DNA of 64,000 nt, taken from positions 248,001 through 312,000 of the forward strand of contig JAACJP010000033.1 in assembly GCA_013368375.1 (NCBI GenBank), read 5' to 3'. The position numbers and the translations under genes are program-made. The stretch is from Tricholomella constricta (lineage: Eukaryota; Basidiomycota; Agaricomycetes; Agaricales; Lyophyllaceae). The notes beneath the pieces are model-generated. The model did no database searches, was not told the DNA's origin, and was given only the letters and a program-made list of their open reading frames with translations. Shown in pieces: positions 21,808 to 34,142 of this stretch. The first letter of the stretch is position 1. Each line of letters begins with the position of its first letter.

Positions 21808-24800
21808 ATGGAGTTCCTCTCCCAGACTTATGTTGCCTTGCGAGGGCCCACAGGTGCTCCTCAGACAGCCTCGGACACTATCGGCAGACTTAGTGACAGA
21901 CTCTCACCTGCAACTCTCCTCGCCGATAGACGGGCTGCTGTTTTAGCCTTGAAAGGCCTTGCTCGGGACTGCAAACATGATGTCGGGGATCGTGCTCTGC
22001 CTGGTCTTCTGGAGGTCCTTTCAAACGACGCAGAGGTCGATGCAGACATCGGAAAGGCCGTAATAGAGACGTTACAACTCCTGTGCGACACGGAGGATGG
22101 GGATACGGCGGCCAAGGAATTTGGGTATAAACACACCGATTATGTGTTGGCGAACGAAAAGGCCACGCATACGTTATTTGCCCTGCTCGGAGATCAGAAC
22201 TTCTATACACGCTTCGCGACTCTTCAATATCTATCCACACTATTGCAGAACAGACGTCAGCTAGTGCAGGGCTATTTCCTCAAGGCCCCAAGCGGTACTG
22301 CGAGCGTTGTATCGGTACTGGAAGATAAGAGGGAGATCATCAGAAATGGTGAGTACTATGAGCACATTGTGGCCACGGGTTTCAATCTGATCTTAACTCG
22401 GTTTCTCATCCGATTCTACTTGTAGAGGCAATCACAATGGTTCAAGCCTTGATATCACAGAGTCCTGACATCCAGAAAATTCTCGCATTTGAAGGAGTAT
22501 TCGAAAAACTGTTCAACATCGTGAACCAGGAAGGGGGAGTTGAGGGAGGGGCAGTTACGAGTGGTGCTTTGACATGTGTTGATGGTTTGCTTCGATTCAA
22601 TTCTTCTAACCAAGTAGGCCGTCACTACGCTCTTGCAACGCCTTTGCCTAACTCCCTGTTTCATCTCAGAGTTATTTCCGAGAGACGCCCTTACCACCTG
22701 AACTCTGTTCTCTCCTTCTCTTTCCGCCAATTTTACAGATACGGGATGCCGCTCCCCAAGAATTCGCGTTACAATTTTGGGATGCGCAGAAGCAGACAAA
22801 TGCTTCACTGGTGATAGGAATCATGGGGATGCTCGTAGGGTCCAAGGGTGGTAGTGTAAGTCACGAAACGTATTGGATCATGACCTTGCCTAACGAAGAC
22901 CTTAGGCTCAAGAAGCCTCTGCGTTTACGAGGTGTCTTGTTGAACTTGCGCTGGCATCTAACGCTCCAACGCCACTCAAAACCCAGGTATGGCAACTCCA
23001 TCCAATCATTTCAAATCCGAATTGACCTGCCGTCAAATAGTCTCTCCGTCTCCTTCCCGCCAATTTGAATTTTCCGCTTCCAGAAATAACGCTAACGCCT
23101 TATATGCCCGTTCCTGAAACCAATGGCGAGGAGTGGGACCGTCTTGAGCCAGCGTCTGCGCTTGACGTCCTTGTGGAACTTGCTTTGCATGGAGAATACA
23201 ATGGGCTGGAGAGTGGGAAACGGATAAAAGATGGGTTAGAAATAAGAACCGCAGCTGTAGCGGTGTTTGAGGTAAACGTGTATGCTTATTGGAGTGCAGC
23301 AAGGACCTCACATGACATTGCTGCAGAATTTTGTCCGTAAAGAAGAAACCCGGCAAGCCATTGTCCAAGCAATGCTCCCGTCAGAAGGTTTGTACCGACT
23401 CGTACATCTTATATTGTTATCTAAATCCTTTTGTGTAGGGTCATCTGGAGCACCTCCCATAACAGCCCTTTTACACGCCCTCCTTGTACCACCCAGTACC
23501 TCGTCCACGCTTGACCCAGCCAATGTAACATCCACGCACCTCGCAACCCTTCTTTTCTCTCACCTCCTTCGATCTTCTCCACGCGTAAAAGCCCTCGCGC
23601 GATCAATCACACCCCCTCCGGTGTCAGCTCACCCGGACCACAATACAGGCTCATTCTTCGTGCCCGCAGACGGTGCACCACCAGCGCCACCGCCTGACGA
23701 CACCGATGATGATGAACCACCGCAGGCGCTTCTCCAGATCCTTAGTGAGAATCTTTCGCTTTCTCTCTTGTCTCGGTCTCGCTCCAGCACATCGGATCGA
23801 GAACGCAGGGAGTGGGATAGGCTTGTCGTCGGGTATCTTACCTTGCTCTCCCAATGGCTATGGGAAGACCCTCAGTCAGTGAGGGAGTTCCTTGATGCCG
23901 GTGGATTTGGAGTTGTAAGTGACTTTTCTAATTTGGGAATTGGGCGCCCCCTGACGTTTTATTTTCAGCTCGTAGAACCCATCAACCAGACCTCGGAGGT
24001 CGACGCTATTGTGCCAGCGTTGTGCGCTTTTCTCCTCGGAATATGCTATGAATTTGATCGTGAACCAGGCGAAATTACGAGGTGGGTGGAATTGGAATGC
24101 CTCAACGCGACGCTCTATTCTGACATCTGTTCAGAATGACTATCCATCCCATCCTTAACCGCCTTGGTATTGACACGCTCATTGAGCGTATGGTTCGGCT
24201 GCGCGAAGACGATCGATTTAAGGCCGTTGGTCCGGATTCGGCCGTACTCCCTTACCCTTCAGCTTCCTATCTTCAACCTTCATTAAAAGCCGAAGTGGAT
24301 GGCGAGGGCGAAGTCTGGTTCGATTGGGCCTTCATCGACTTTTGGAAATCAAATTACTGTTGGTTTATTCCCTCCTCCTGTCCCTGATCCTTTCTCACTC
24401 TTCACCCCGCAGATACCATTCAGAGAGGGTTTTCGACCGAACCCGACCAGCTTTCGTCATCGACTTCAGGTCAGATGTCTGCGCCCTCAATCTGTAGAGT
24501 GATTTCAACTGACATGTCCGCTTTATAGGACAAAATACTGAAGCAACAATGCTAATAGCATCGTTGCGCGATGTGATCCGTAGTCAATCACAAGAGATTG
24601 ATGACTTGCAACGCAAGGTCAAGGACCTTACAACCTCAAGGACAGACGAAGTAAGCACTGTTAAAGGAGCTAATAGCACGCTTGCTCATCCTATTTCTAG
24701 TCGGACGCTTTGAAAGGGGAGGTAGCTTCACTATCTATGAAGTTACGTGAAGCGGAAGAGAAGCAGAAGGAAACAGAGAGGGAACAAGAGGATCTCTTGG

Positions 24801-24925
24801 TATTGCTGGATGAGGTTTCAAGTAAACGGAAGAAGGATAAGGCGAGGCTTAGGGAGGTTGGACAAGAAGTCTCAGAGGATGAGGCGGACGACGACGACGA
24901 TGACGATGAGGAAGCGGACGAGTGA
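21808..24925 (+). CDS. USO1: General vesicular transport factor Uso1/p115
   Basis: Golgi-localised coiled-coil tether that holds ER-derived COPII vesicles for fusion with the Golgi. Start MEFLSQTYVALRGPTGAPQ. The armadillo-like head is clear: LADRRAAVLALKGLARDCKH, DTAAKEFGYKHTDYVLANEK, EAITMVQALISQSPDIQKI, then NQSYFRETPLPPELCSLL, QEFALQFWDAQKQTNASLV and EASAFTRCLVELALAS, each joined across short introns. The head ends with AFIDFWKSNYYTIQRGF. The tail is a short coiled coil (MLIASLRDVIRSQSQEIDDL, LVLLDEVSSKRKKDKARL) and an Asp/Glu-rich C-terminus, as in p115. The coiled-coil part is much shorter than in yeast Uso1 and closer to the animal layout. Intact. Confidence 0.94.
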
Positions 24926-25302
24926 TTATACCTCAGAGAATCAACGCCACTTCCTTACTCTCTGGTAACTTGACTGAGAAACTTCATAATGCAAAGCATG
25001 AACCTATCACTTTTCCAGTGAAGGTGATGACTGGGTGACGACTTTGCAATACTATGGCGATCCGCGAAAATCAAATTTTCTTAGGACATGAATATCATTT
25101 CATGGAGTCTATCTTCAAACCATCGTTCACATTTCTGTAACTCTTGGTGCGCCATCCGTCTTGGACTTACCTTACGCCAGGGGCTGTTTTCAAAGCTGTA
25201 CCGTTCAAGGTGCACTGGCTGTTATCAATCGTTCTGCTCTCGAGGAAGCTGAAGCCGGCCAGCCGTCACAATTTTCGCTCATTTACATATCACGCCGACG
25301 CC
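24926..25302. other. Spacer between USO1 and the next gene
   Basis: 3' flank of USO1 and promoter of the following gene. An open frame extends upstream to an ATG at 25144, but its sequence looks like leader. Confidence 0.4.
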
Positions 25303-26166
25303 ATGATCTCCGGCTCCGGCGACTCTGACGATCCAGACAATGGTTGCCTTTTGCTTCGTACGAGTCAGTATGCTGATAACAAGGCCGAAAAGCTCAATCT
25401 ATTGGCCTCTTTCTCCCATTTCTCGAGCCCCATGCAAACAGGGGAGCCCCTGGCACCAATCCCGACTGGCAGCACCCTCAGCTCACCAACGTCATCACTC
25501 GACTCAGGCTCGGACCAGCTTTCAATTCCCATTGCTACACCAATTCCGCTACCATACACGGCCCGCAGCAGCTCCGTCCTTCGCAGAATGATATCTGGTC
25601 CAAAAGGTGCATGAACGCAACGCATTGGCTCTCATTATTCACCGTCCAATGCTGTACATGATACTGATACACCAACATCATCATTTTTGGTTCGCATTGG
25701 GGCAGAAATCGTTGGGCGCCCTCTGACCTTGGCAGAACAACTTGAAGGGACAGGTGAAGAAGTTGAGGATGATAAGGAGGAGGTTTGTACCTCCCGTTTT
25801 GCGAGGTGTAACACATTTTCAAATTTTCTACATCTAACCCAGGACGAACGTGAATGTGCGCAAAGAATTGATCAAGTCTCGAAATTCCTAGAACACTTCG
25901 CAGCCTCACCACTCGATATGCAACCTGAAGTCCACACTTTTCACCCCATCAGGCCTGTATCGCCTTCGACTCTTATTGCTTTGACGGAGCCCTTTCTCAT
26001 GGCTTGGTGCACGCATATACCTCCCTCATCTGTGGCCCCACCACGCGAGATCACAGCAACTAAACAACCGATTCTGAATCTTGTTGAAACTCTACCTATT
26101 GCTGCTGTCCAATCTCTCGTCGACGACATTTCTTCTTTCTCTCGACACAACGTCTGGGGCTACTAG
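25303..26166 (+). CDS. Hypothetical protein
   Basis: Start MISGSGDSDDPDNG. One intron (about 25611-25709) joins RRMISGPK to EIVGRPLTLAEQLEGTG, and a second (about 25781-25842) joins EEVEDDKEE to DERECAQRIDQVSKFLEHF. Ends VDDISSFSRHNVWGY with TAG at 26164-26166. The first half is Ser/Pro-rich and disordered; the second is helical. I do not recognise a family. The two clean splice joins in one frame support a real gene. Confidence 0.55.
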
Positions 26167-26402
26167 CTTCCTGTCAGCTGATTGTTCTCTGTATGTATGC
26201 TCTCTGCGTTTGTACTGGAAGATCGTGTTTTATGTGTTATCAATACTCTGCGAGCCAGCGTACGGTTCTGCGACAATACACTACTCCTTGTCCCTGTCGG
26301 CAAAAAGTGCATACAATGTGTACAAGTCCCAAGTGCATTATAACTAGTTCCTGCTAATTCTAGACATAAATCGCCATGCTCCGAGATCAACAATCCGACC
26401 CA

Positions 26403-27918
26403 TTATACCGATCTTATGAGCTGTAATTCTCCCCTCTGCCTTTTGGCGTGTTCAAATATCGAGGCTGTGAGGTCCAAAGTAGGCTGTAGCTTCGTATATA
26501 TTTCTTTAACAAGTTCCTCATTGTTCTGGGCGCATGCAAGGCTCAATTTCTCGACAACCTGTGAGCCAATCTCCCCTAAACTGTTGTTCACCAACTCGCA
26601 CATGGATTGACGAATGTCTTCAATGCGTGGAGCGGGCAGGGGTTTTGGAAGTGGCTTGAGAATTCGCAGCCGCTCGGTGAGCTCTTGAATCTTGGCATCA
26701 TCCTCGGCCTTCCATTCCCTGTACTGCTCGAGATAGCTTCTCATCTATAGGTGGAGTATTGTCGTCAAGGAACTCTTGCAGACAGGATGCACCAGCTCTT
26801 ACCTGGTGCTGGGCGTCTTCGAGCTCGCTGAGCTTATTACGGAGCTGGACGAGCTCTTCTTCGTCTTGGGCCATACCCGTAATGACAGCAGCCGTATGGT
26901 TTGACGACATTTCAAGCTTATCTCCGACATTATTTGCGTCGTCGAGCAGACCGACCGCACGGGTTAGGTTCGATGTCGATTGTTTTTTTGCCTCCTCGTC
27001 ACGGATTACCGTAAGCCTGCTATCGACGTCGATGTTCAAGGTATATCGCTGCATATAAAGATTCTCCACGACAGTGTTAGAGAGTTCGTCCAAGGCGCGA
27101 ACAGAAGCCTCGATTTGGTCCCAGGTCCACGTTTTGGGGTCGTCTGGCTTTTCAGGTAAAGGGGTACTAGGCCCAGTGGGTTGGGAGACACGATTCAGGA
27201 GGTTCAGCGAGCGAATCCATTCCTTCATCTGGGATGTGTAAGTTATCAATTCCTGCTGGTCGACTTCTCCAGATAAGGCTTCCGCGTGCTCCGCAAAATC
27301 AGGCAGCTCCGAGAGGACTTTGACCACAGATTTGAGTCGCTGCCTGACATCGGCCACAGTTTGACTATAACGTAAGCGCTGTTCATCTAAGATCCTCCTT
27401 GTCGCTGGACTAGCTCGAGAGTACCGAGCAGACAGTTGCTGGGTCTTCCATCGACTAAGGTCTGCCTCGGCGGCCTCAAGCTCGATTTGGAGGTGGACGG
27501 CGTTTTCAAAATATCTAGGGAGTTGTCAGGATGGCGAATTCCGAATGACAGACAATTTTTGGAGAGCTACTTGATGGTTGTTGAGTAGATATCCCGACGT
27601 TTATTACGGAGGGCTTTCCATGTTGTTCTTTCAGAGTCGTCAGTATCCTATGAAGTGTGCTGCTCAGCCACGACGCGCAAGTTAGACAGTATCGGAGCCT
27701 ACGCGAGTACATACGCTTCCCCCTTCCGATTGTGCACTGTGGTGGGCCTCCTGGGCATCTTCATTTTCAGCAAAACTGTTAGCGTCGGCCGTAACATTGG
27801 CGAGAGAATTTAAAGTAGTTTGATCGCGTAAGGCCTGACAGAGCCGCAGATGAACACGTCAACTTTGTGAGGGCACAAAGAATGGACTCGCCTCCAAGCT
27901 AAACTGAACTTCTGACAT
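26403..27918 (-). CDS. Coiled-coil protein, unknown function
   Basis: Start MSEVQFSLE (27916-27918). Exons then read ALRDQTTLNSLANVTADAN, DTDDSERTTWKALRNKRRD, YFENAVHLQIELEAAEADL, SRWKTQQLSARYSR, TVADVRQRLKSVVKVLSELP and so on to MRSYLEQYREWKAEDDAKI, ending RGELQLIRSV (stop 26403-26405). It is nearly all alpha-helical with heptad-like spacing and a Pro-rich break (VSQPTGPSTPLPEKPDD). It resembles the general build of a spindle, kinetochore or cytoskeletal subunit, but no named family is recognised. The first splice seems to use a GC donor (GAG|GCGAGT). The gene ends converge with the 25303-26166 gene, 236 bp apart. Confidence 0.65.
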
Positions 27919-28253
27919 GGGCTGCGAGTTATTTACGAGCCAGGAGACTCAGGACCCCCTTGTGGACACGTTAAGCTTGCAGGACAACGCTGATCTATAA
28001 ATAAAGTCGAACTTAACCAAGTATGTATTATATTGTCATCCCGCCATCACATTGGACAGAAAGCCAGCATTTGAGTAAGTCTTTTGGTCGTTTCATGACA
28101 CGGGAAGATCGATTTTGGAGTACATACAGTAGAGAGAGTGTAGTCAAGGGTATAGTATGAATATTCAGGTAGGAGACCTGGCCCGCCTCTTGCAAACGAA
28201 TGTCAGTTGTCCATGTAAAGACCGTCCAGATGTGGGAGAAAGAAATGTACGAA
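27919..28253. other. Promoter region of the coiled-coil gene
   Basis: Non-coding between two minus-strand genes. An alternative 3' reading of the upstream membrane protein would end here instead of at 28254. Confidence 0.4.
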
Positions 28254-30375
28254 TCACTGGCGGCTGAAGGAGAGCCATGAGCCGTTCGGATGTTGCGGCT
28301 GTTGTCCACTCGCGTACGCAAGGTCTGAAAGCAAAACCATTATAATGTGTCAAGTTGGAGGAGGGATAAGTAAGAACGCACCAATTGGCGACGTGAAATT
28401 GTGCACCATGTGATTGACGTTCGATTCTCTTAGGTCGTGCTTTGAAAGGTTCTCCTCCGTCATATCCACCCCACCGAGCTCAATATCAGCGCCCTTCCTC
28501 CTGTTTGGCCGAATCGGCGGCAAGTTGGGAAGGGCATCTCGCTCTTCTTCAGCCCAGTACTTGTCCACGGACATAGAAGGGGGGATTTGTCTCATCTGTT
28601 CATCAGTGGGCTCATCACGATCTTCAAGCTCCTGGAAGCTCCGTTTGACAGGGGAGGATAAGAGGTATGTGCCGGATGCGGCGCCGCCGACAGGGGAACT
28701 GTATTTGTTGTTGGTCGGGATCGATTGGGTCATATTCGACTGAGCGAAGTCTGCGCGTGAGTCGAATACACTGCCTGTGTTTCCTCGGGATCGTGTGCGT
28801 TTTCGTTCCTTAGAAGCATCGCGCGCTGCGATTTCACCCTCGATTGAACGAGGGAAGAATATCTGTGTTTGGCTTAGTTAGTAGCAAACGAACGTATGTG
28901 AGATGCACTTACGACGAGCGTTATCCCGGAAGATATCGAGCAGCCAAAACCTGCTAAGATTGCAAGGAAGTCTGTAGTGGGCGGCGTGAGTATCTTCGTT
29001 ATACCAAAGCAGTTTACATGGCGTACCGGTCCAGAGCATGTTCTCATTGATATGGTGATGGGGCCGCACTCCGTCAATACCAAGAATAAGGAGGGGTACT
29101 GTGAAGAGGAACCGGAAGGCGACACGGATCGTCTATCCCAGACAAAATCAGACACCAGATACAACAAGGCAGAAAATGATAATCTTTACGTTCAGCTCAG
29201 AGAACTTGGTTAGACGGACGATTGTATTGATGTCGACCCCTTCATTTTTCTAGTGACCACAGTAAAGTTAGCACATCAGTTCTGACGGGGGTCAAGAAAT
29301 CGTATACGAACAAGGTTGCGTAGGAAGCTTGGAAATGTCCAACTAACGGCATGGCAATCAGTCTGCTGATCTTATCTTTAGGGGGTGCTAAATAAGCGAC
29401 TCACAGGATTGGCGTGAACCAAAGTGTCAAGGAAAGGCTTCCCAGGCTACCTGCCAAAAAGGTATACGCTTCTGACTTTAACACATGCATCGTTATTAGT
29501 GGAGACATGATGCAACATAATAATACTAACTTTAAGCGGGTCGGATCGGGTGAATATGGTGACTAGGGGCATGTAGATGACAGCGACGGTCGAGCCTACA
29601 ACCCACGTCTTGAAATAAAGGCTGTGGAACCAGTCCTGCTGTGCTGAGCCAGAATTCACAAGGAATAACCAAAAGCAGAGCTCTGTATCATGTATCTCAG
29701 CAGGTCAAAACAAACATGACTGTAAGGCATACAAACCTTCCAGATGGGTCACCCTGTGCAGCATTCTGTCAGTAGCAGGTCACGGACAACGCTTGAGAAA
29801 GTAACGTACATTTCAAAGCTCCATCCGATTGAAAACATAAGCATCAACGGAAAAATCGCACTTGACGCTGTGGGCCCCCACAGTTGATGAGGCTTTGGAA
29901 TAACTAGACTGCAAATTTAGACGAGTATAAACAGATGCAGCAAGCAATGAACTCACTTCCAAACTCTGGAAGAAAAATAAATCCCTCGTGGTACTTGATC
30001 GTTGCAAAACCAATGGCGTACGATCCTATTAACGGAACCGTTAACAAGTAGGTATACTGAACAGATACAATAAGTCATTCTGCCAATGTAAAAATGTATC
30101 CCAAACTCACCGTCATAACCCGCTTGAAGGCCCCCGACGATGGGCCGCTATTCCATCTACAGCGAGAGGTAAACCATGCGATCTAACGACGCCAGGACGT
30201 TGGCTTACTTCAAGCATTTGAATCTATCGAACGACCACAAATGGAAGATGAGGAAAATCCCCAGCTACCGGACAGATCTATCAGGTGGGCAGAAACATGC
30301 TAAAGTGCGCTAATGACTAACCAAGCAGCATATCACGGCCCAGACCAAAAGACTAGCGGGAGACGTATGCGACAT
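28254..30375 (-). CDS. Conserved basidiomycete multi-pass membrane protein
   Basis: Start MSHTSPASLLVWAVICCLLG, followed by LGIFLIFHLWSFDRFKCLK across a phase-0 intron. Further hydrophobic segments follow in order: VMTYTYLLTVPLIGSYAIGF, SSAIFPLMLMFSIGWSFEMV, WVVGSTVAVIYMPLVTIFTR, EAYTFLAGSLGSLSLTLWF, RVAFRFLFTVPLLILGIDGV and DFLAILAGFGCSISSGITLV. That gives about seven transmembrane helices. The conserved intracellular or lumenal motifs are THLE, DWFHSLYFKTW, TRSDPLK and DGVRPHHHINENMLW. The C-terminal tail is long, charged and disordered. From memory this is a well-conserved Agaricomycete family without an assigned function. A seven-helix receptor or channel is possible but there is no rhodopsin or GPCR motif. 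The exact C-terminus (stop 28254-28256) is less certain. Confidence 0.75.
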
Positions 30376-30962
30376 GGCTCGGGGACTGCAGGTGACCTTG
30401 TGGGGGGAGGATGGGAACTCGAGCCTGCGAGAATAGCCAACGGGGCCTTATACAACGGGTATATCAAGATTCGGAGCGGCAGCTGCTTCTGTTTTGAGGA
30501 TGAGGGCTAATCACGGAGCACTCGTTGACATTTAGTATTAGGAGACGGCCCCACATGACACAACTTTGATCAAGAGGGATTATGGGTGCAGATATCAATT
30601 TGATGCGGCTGGCCGCAACTTGTCGGCTGTACCTCAGAGTCGTAACGGAGGACCACTTGGCGCGGTTACTTGACTTGTTTCAGCCAGGAGCATTCGGCAG
30701 TCGCATAGGTCCCGTCATTCAACAAAAGAGCTCAAAGAGATTGGAGAGACTTGATATTTATAGCTATATATATGTAAGTCATCTGCACGTTTGAAGCCCT
30801 GAGATCTGAGAACTGACATTGAGCAAGCGACATGGCCGACGGTGTGCCAAAACAGACTTCAAGAGAAATGGAGCCGCGTGGTGTTTTTGATCGAATCTTT
30901 TTCTGATCTTTCCACGTGAGCCCGAGGTCGGTCCCGATCTTTCTGAGACCGAACGCTCGACG
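30376..30962. other. Divergent promoter region
   Basis: 587 bp between the starts of the membrane protein (minus) and the ankyrin gene (plus). No gene is recognised in it. Confidence 0.5.
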
Positions 30963-31617
30963 ATGGCGCCCACTGACGACGATAAAGACGATGTTCTGCT
31001 CGCAGGCAGATACGGCGACCTCGACGACATCCGTGAATTTGTATCCAAGTTCGGATCGGAGCCTCTCGCTGAGATACGCGATGAGAACGACAACTGTATT
31101 CTGCACATGGTGTGCGGTAATGGTCATCTAGGTGAACATCCTCTCCATTTCACCACAAGTTCGCCGCTGGATCAGTATGAATCTAATTTCTGACAGTCCT
31201 CCTATAGATATCCTCGAATACCTCCTTCCTCTAGTTCCATCGTCGCTCTTGGCTGCACAAAACAGCGCCAAATCAACACCCTTGCATTGGGCCGCGCTCA
31301 ACAAACATCTCTCGGTCGTTCAAAGACTCGTCGAATATCCCGATGGCCCGGGGATCGACTTGATCGACATAAAAAATGCCGCTGGGCATACGCCGATAGG
31401 GGAAGCCGAGCTTGCCGAGTGGGACGAGGGCGCGACTTGGTTGGTAAAAATGATGAATCTGGACGCGGAGGACGCCGAAAAGGAGAAGGGCGATGCAGAA
31501 AATGTCGAGGATGATGAGATCGGCGTGCCGCAGGATATTGAAGTTGAAATCGAGGACGCCGAAGGAGAGGTGGCAAGAATGACAATCAGCGACAGTGGAG
31601 CGTCCAAGTCTTCGTAA
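30963..31617 (+). CDS. YAR1: Ankyrin-repeat protein, YAR1-like
   Basis: Start MAPTDDDKDDVLLAGRYGDL. One intron (31131-31208) joins LHMVCGNGHL to DILEYLLPLVPSSLLAAQN. Ankyrin repeats: DVLLAGRYGDLDDIREFV (partial), then DENDNCILHMVCGNGHLDIL, then STPLHWAALNKHLSVVQRLV, then NAAGHTPIGEAELAEWDEG. The C-terminal tail is strongly acidic (EKEKGDAENVEDDEIG, DIEVEIEDAEGEV) and ends SDSGASKSS. About 190 residues. Size, repeat number and acidic tail match Yar1, the chaperone that keeps ribosomal protein Rps3 soluble. Another small ankyrin adaptor is possible, so the gene name is tentative. Confidence 0.75.
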
Positions 31618-33659
31618 GCGGTACAGCTCGGACAGATTTTCGCGCCGATGGTGCGTTTCTGATGCTACAGATATTTTATCCATGCGCTGATTTTGCAACT
31701 GACCTGTAGCTGCCCATAGTCATCACTTCGTGAAGGCGGCGGTCCGATGGAGGGTTCAGCTGTCGTGCACAAGGTTGCTGTAGGCCATCAGTTGTAGCCT
31801 AAAAACATCTCCACCGCTGACGATGCCAATGTATGATTGTGCATCGCAGCCGTGTGCTGTGTGGACCTCTGCGTCTGGTGGACTCCACCCCTAGGTTCCC
31901 GCACTTCATGTTTGAGGAAACCGCCGATGTGAAGAAAAGGTTATGCCGGGTGTCGACGGTTGATACAGACCGCAAGTCAGGAAATGGAGGAAGTGAGCCA
32001 TGTATAGAGAACACCACATATCTCCACGTTAGCCGTCAACACATAGGTGTGTTCGACCGGTGACCCCTTTGTCCAGGCGGAGCAATTTTATGCCATCATA
32101 TCAACTGTAAGTATCTACTGTTCATTGAGTTATATATGTGATGCAAGTGATGGATAATTTTCTCCGAATATCGTCTTCGTCATGAAATACTTAGCCAAAA
32201 ACTGGTCAAAGCATAGCCGCTGCGGGTAATACATCCATGATCCATCCATACATCCATAGCGCGTGAGAGCAGACGGACGATTGAAGATGGCGTCACTCCA
32301 CGAGTATGAGGACATTCCCAAGCTGTCCCCGGAAACAATTGCAAGAGATGACAGGAGTGAGACACGGTAACCCAGCGCCATGCGTGGATGCGCAGCGTTT
32401 CGAAGTTGAGTGCGGCATTTGTAATGCGTTACAATTTAGAGCAAAGGTAAAACGAGTTCAAATTTTCGTGACTGGAGGTTGATTTTTCGTTTCAAGTGGT
32501 TCATTCCCTGGCAGCACGTCGAACGCGTGATTTATTTCCGAAGAATGTATGGAGATGCCATGGCCGAGCTCTAGTGGGCTGAGTAAAGACGTGTGGAATC
32601 AGCAAGAAGGAGTGATTCCCGACGTTGCCGTATATCCCGAAGGGCGCGTTTCACGGCGCGTCGTCTGGCAACCATTTGTATCGCATGAAGTACAAGAGTC
32701 CAGGAGCGAAAGCTGATGTTCGAGAGGCCATCAGACAGTAGACGGTTAGAAGCTTAGAACCAGAAGTTTAGAACTAAGAGCTCGAGAGTAAACTTGTTGG
32801 TTGCATGGCGGCGGCCAGTGACGCGAGTTGCGCGACGCCAACAGATGAGACGTGTTTGGTCGGGAGTTGATTGACAAACATACTCCGGAACCTTGCACAA
32901 CGAGGTTCCCTCGCCGTTCACCTCAAATACGCTCAACTTCCATTGCGCGAAACACCTTCTCAATCATTGCGCGAATCCTGCCGTCGAGCGTGTCTTTTCA
33001 AGAGACGGCGGTTTCCGTTGTGCGGCTCAATTCTGCGTCTGAAATCCGCGTTCTCGTGGTTTCGGTTTTGTTTTGGTAGCTATTCTTGCGGTGGACGATG
33101 CCTTTCATCCAGATCATGATTCTCTACACCAGGGCTTCTTAGGAATGAGCCCTGGCAGAATCTTACGGACTCAGCGGCGCTTTCCTGGAATTCAACCTTG
33201 TCAATAGAGTTGACATTTCGAGATCTCTTTTGCAAATTCTGTTTCAATACGATTTGCATAACGAAGTTCATGCATGATTCAAGAGCCTCTGGGTGCCACT
33301 TTGCTCCCACTCACTGGCAGCGCAACTTTGAGCGAAATGCCTTTCCGCCATCTTATATCAACGACCGAACCAACCTTTTTCCGCTTATCAATAGGTGTTG
33401 AAACTATCGTCTTGTGCCTCGCTGCTTGATTGCCCCGAAACCTGTGCTTTCAGGTGAGTCCACTAAAGATCAGATACGCAGTGCATCTGAAAGCGCCGTT
33501 CCCTCGAAAATAAAGCCTGGGACCAGAATGCCTGCCTACACACTGTGAGCCTCATTTGACCAATGGTAATATGTCAAATAGAGGTAATGAGCATGAAGTC
33601 AACGCAAAAACGGGGACAAATCCCGCCTCGAGATGATTCCCGGTCGGCGGAGATTCCAT
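31618..33659. other. 2-kb stretch without a recognised gene
   Basis: Only short, low-quality open frames on both strands. No RNA gene or tandem repeat seen apart from the tRNA that follows. Confidence 0.45.
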
Positions 33660-33743
33660 GGGCACATGGTGTAGTTGGTTATCACGCCCGCTTAGCATTT
33701 CGGTGTCTGCGGGCGGTCCCCGGTTCAATTCCGGGTGTGTCCA
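33660..33743 (+). tRNA. tRNA-Ala (AGC) with 10-nt intron
   Basis: The acceptor stem GGGCACA/TGTGTCC pairs over 7 bp with one G-U. The D arm is GTG-CAC, the anticodon stem CCCGC/GCGGG with loop TTAGCA-T, and the T arm CCCGG TTCAATT CCGGG; discriminator A. The anticodon loop is 17 nt instead of 7, so 10 nt (TTTCGGTGTC) sit as an intron one base 3' of the anticodon, the canonical position. The mature length is 74 nt. The internal promoter A box (TGGTGTAGTTGG) and B box (GGTTCAATTCC) fit the consensus. Confidence 0.93.
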
Positions 33744-33762
33744 GTAAGAAGGCCATAATATA

Positions 33763-33769
33763 TTTTTTT
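33763..33769 (+). terminator. RNA polymerase III terminator
   Basis: Run of seven T on the coding strand, 20 bp after the tRNA. Confidence 0.8.
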
Positions 33770-34142
33770 CTATTCTTCGGCTTACTTGCGACAACTCTGT
33801 CTCTTCCTCTGCAGTTTGCAGTACGCAGTAGATAGAACTAATTTTTGTCACACAGAAAATATTGTACTCACAACTACGACTCTTCAGAGTTGTGGCATCG
33901 CATCACGATGGAATCAAAAATTGAATCGTTTCAGCGGTTGTTTGTATTTGAGGCTGTGAGTAAACACCAGACGTGTCGGTCTGTGACCTCCACCTCCGCG
34001 ACCAGGACCTCCTCTGACCAAAATCATACGGTGGAGCTGGACAGAGCCTACGCGACTGCTGCTTGAAAAGGGTGGGCTTGTCAACTAATAATTTATCCAG
34101 TCTATCATCCTCTGGGCAACTTATCCATCAGTCTGGTGTCAT
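33770..34142. other. Promoter region of PMR1
   Basis: Non-coding spacer between the tRNA and PMR1. No clear TATA box. Confidence 0.4.
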
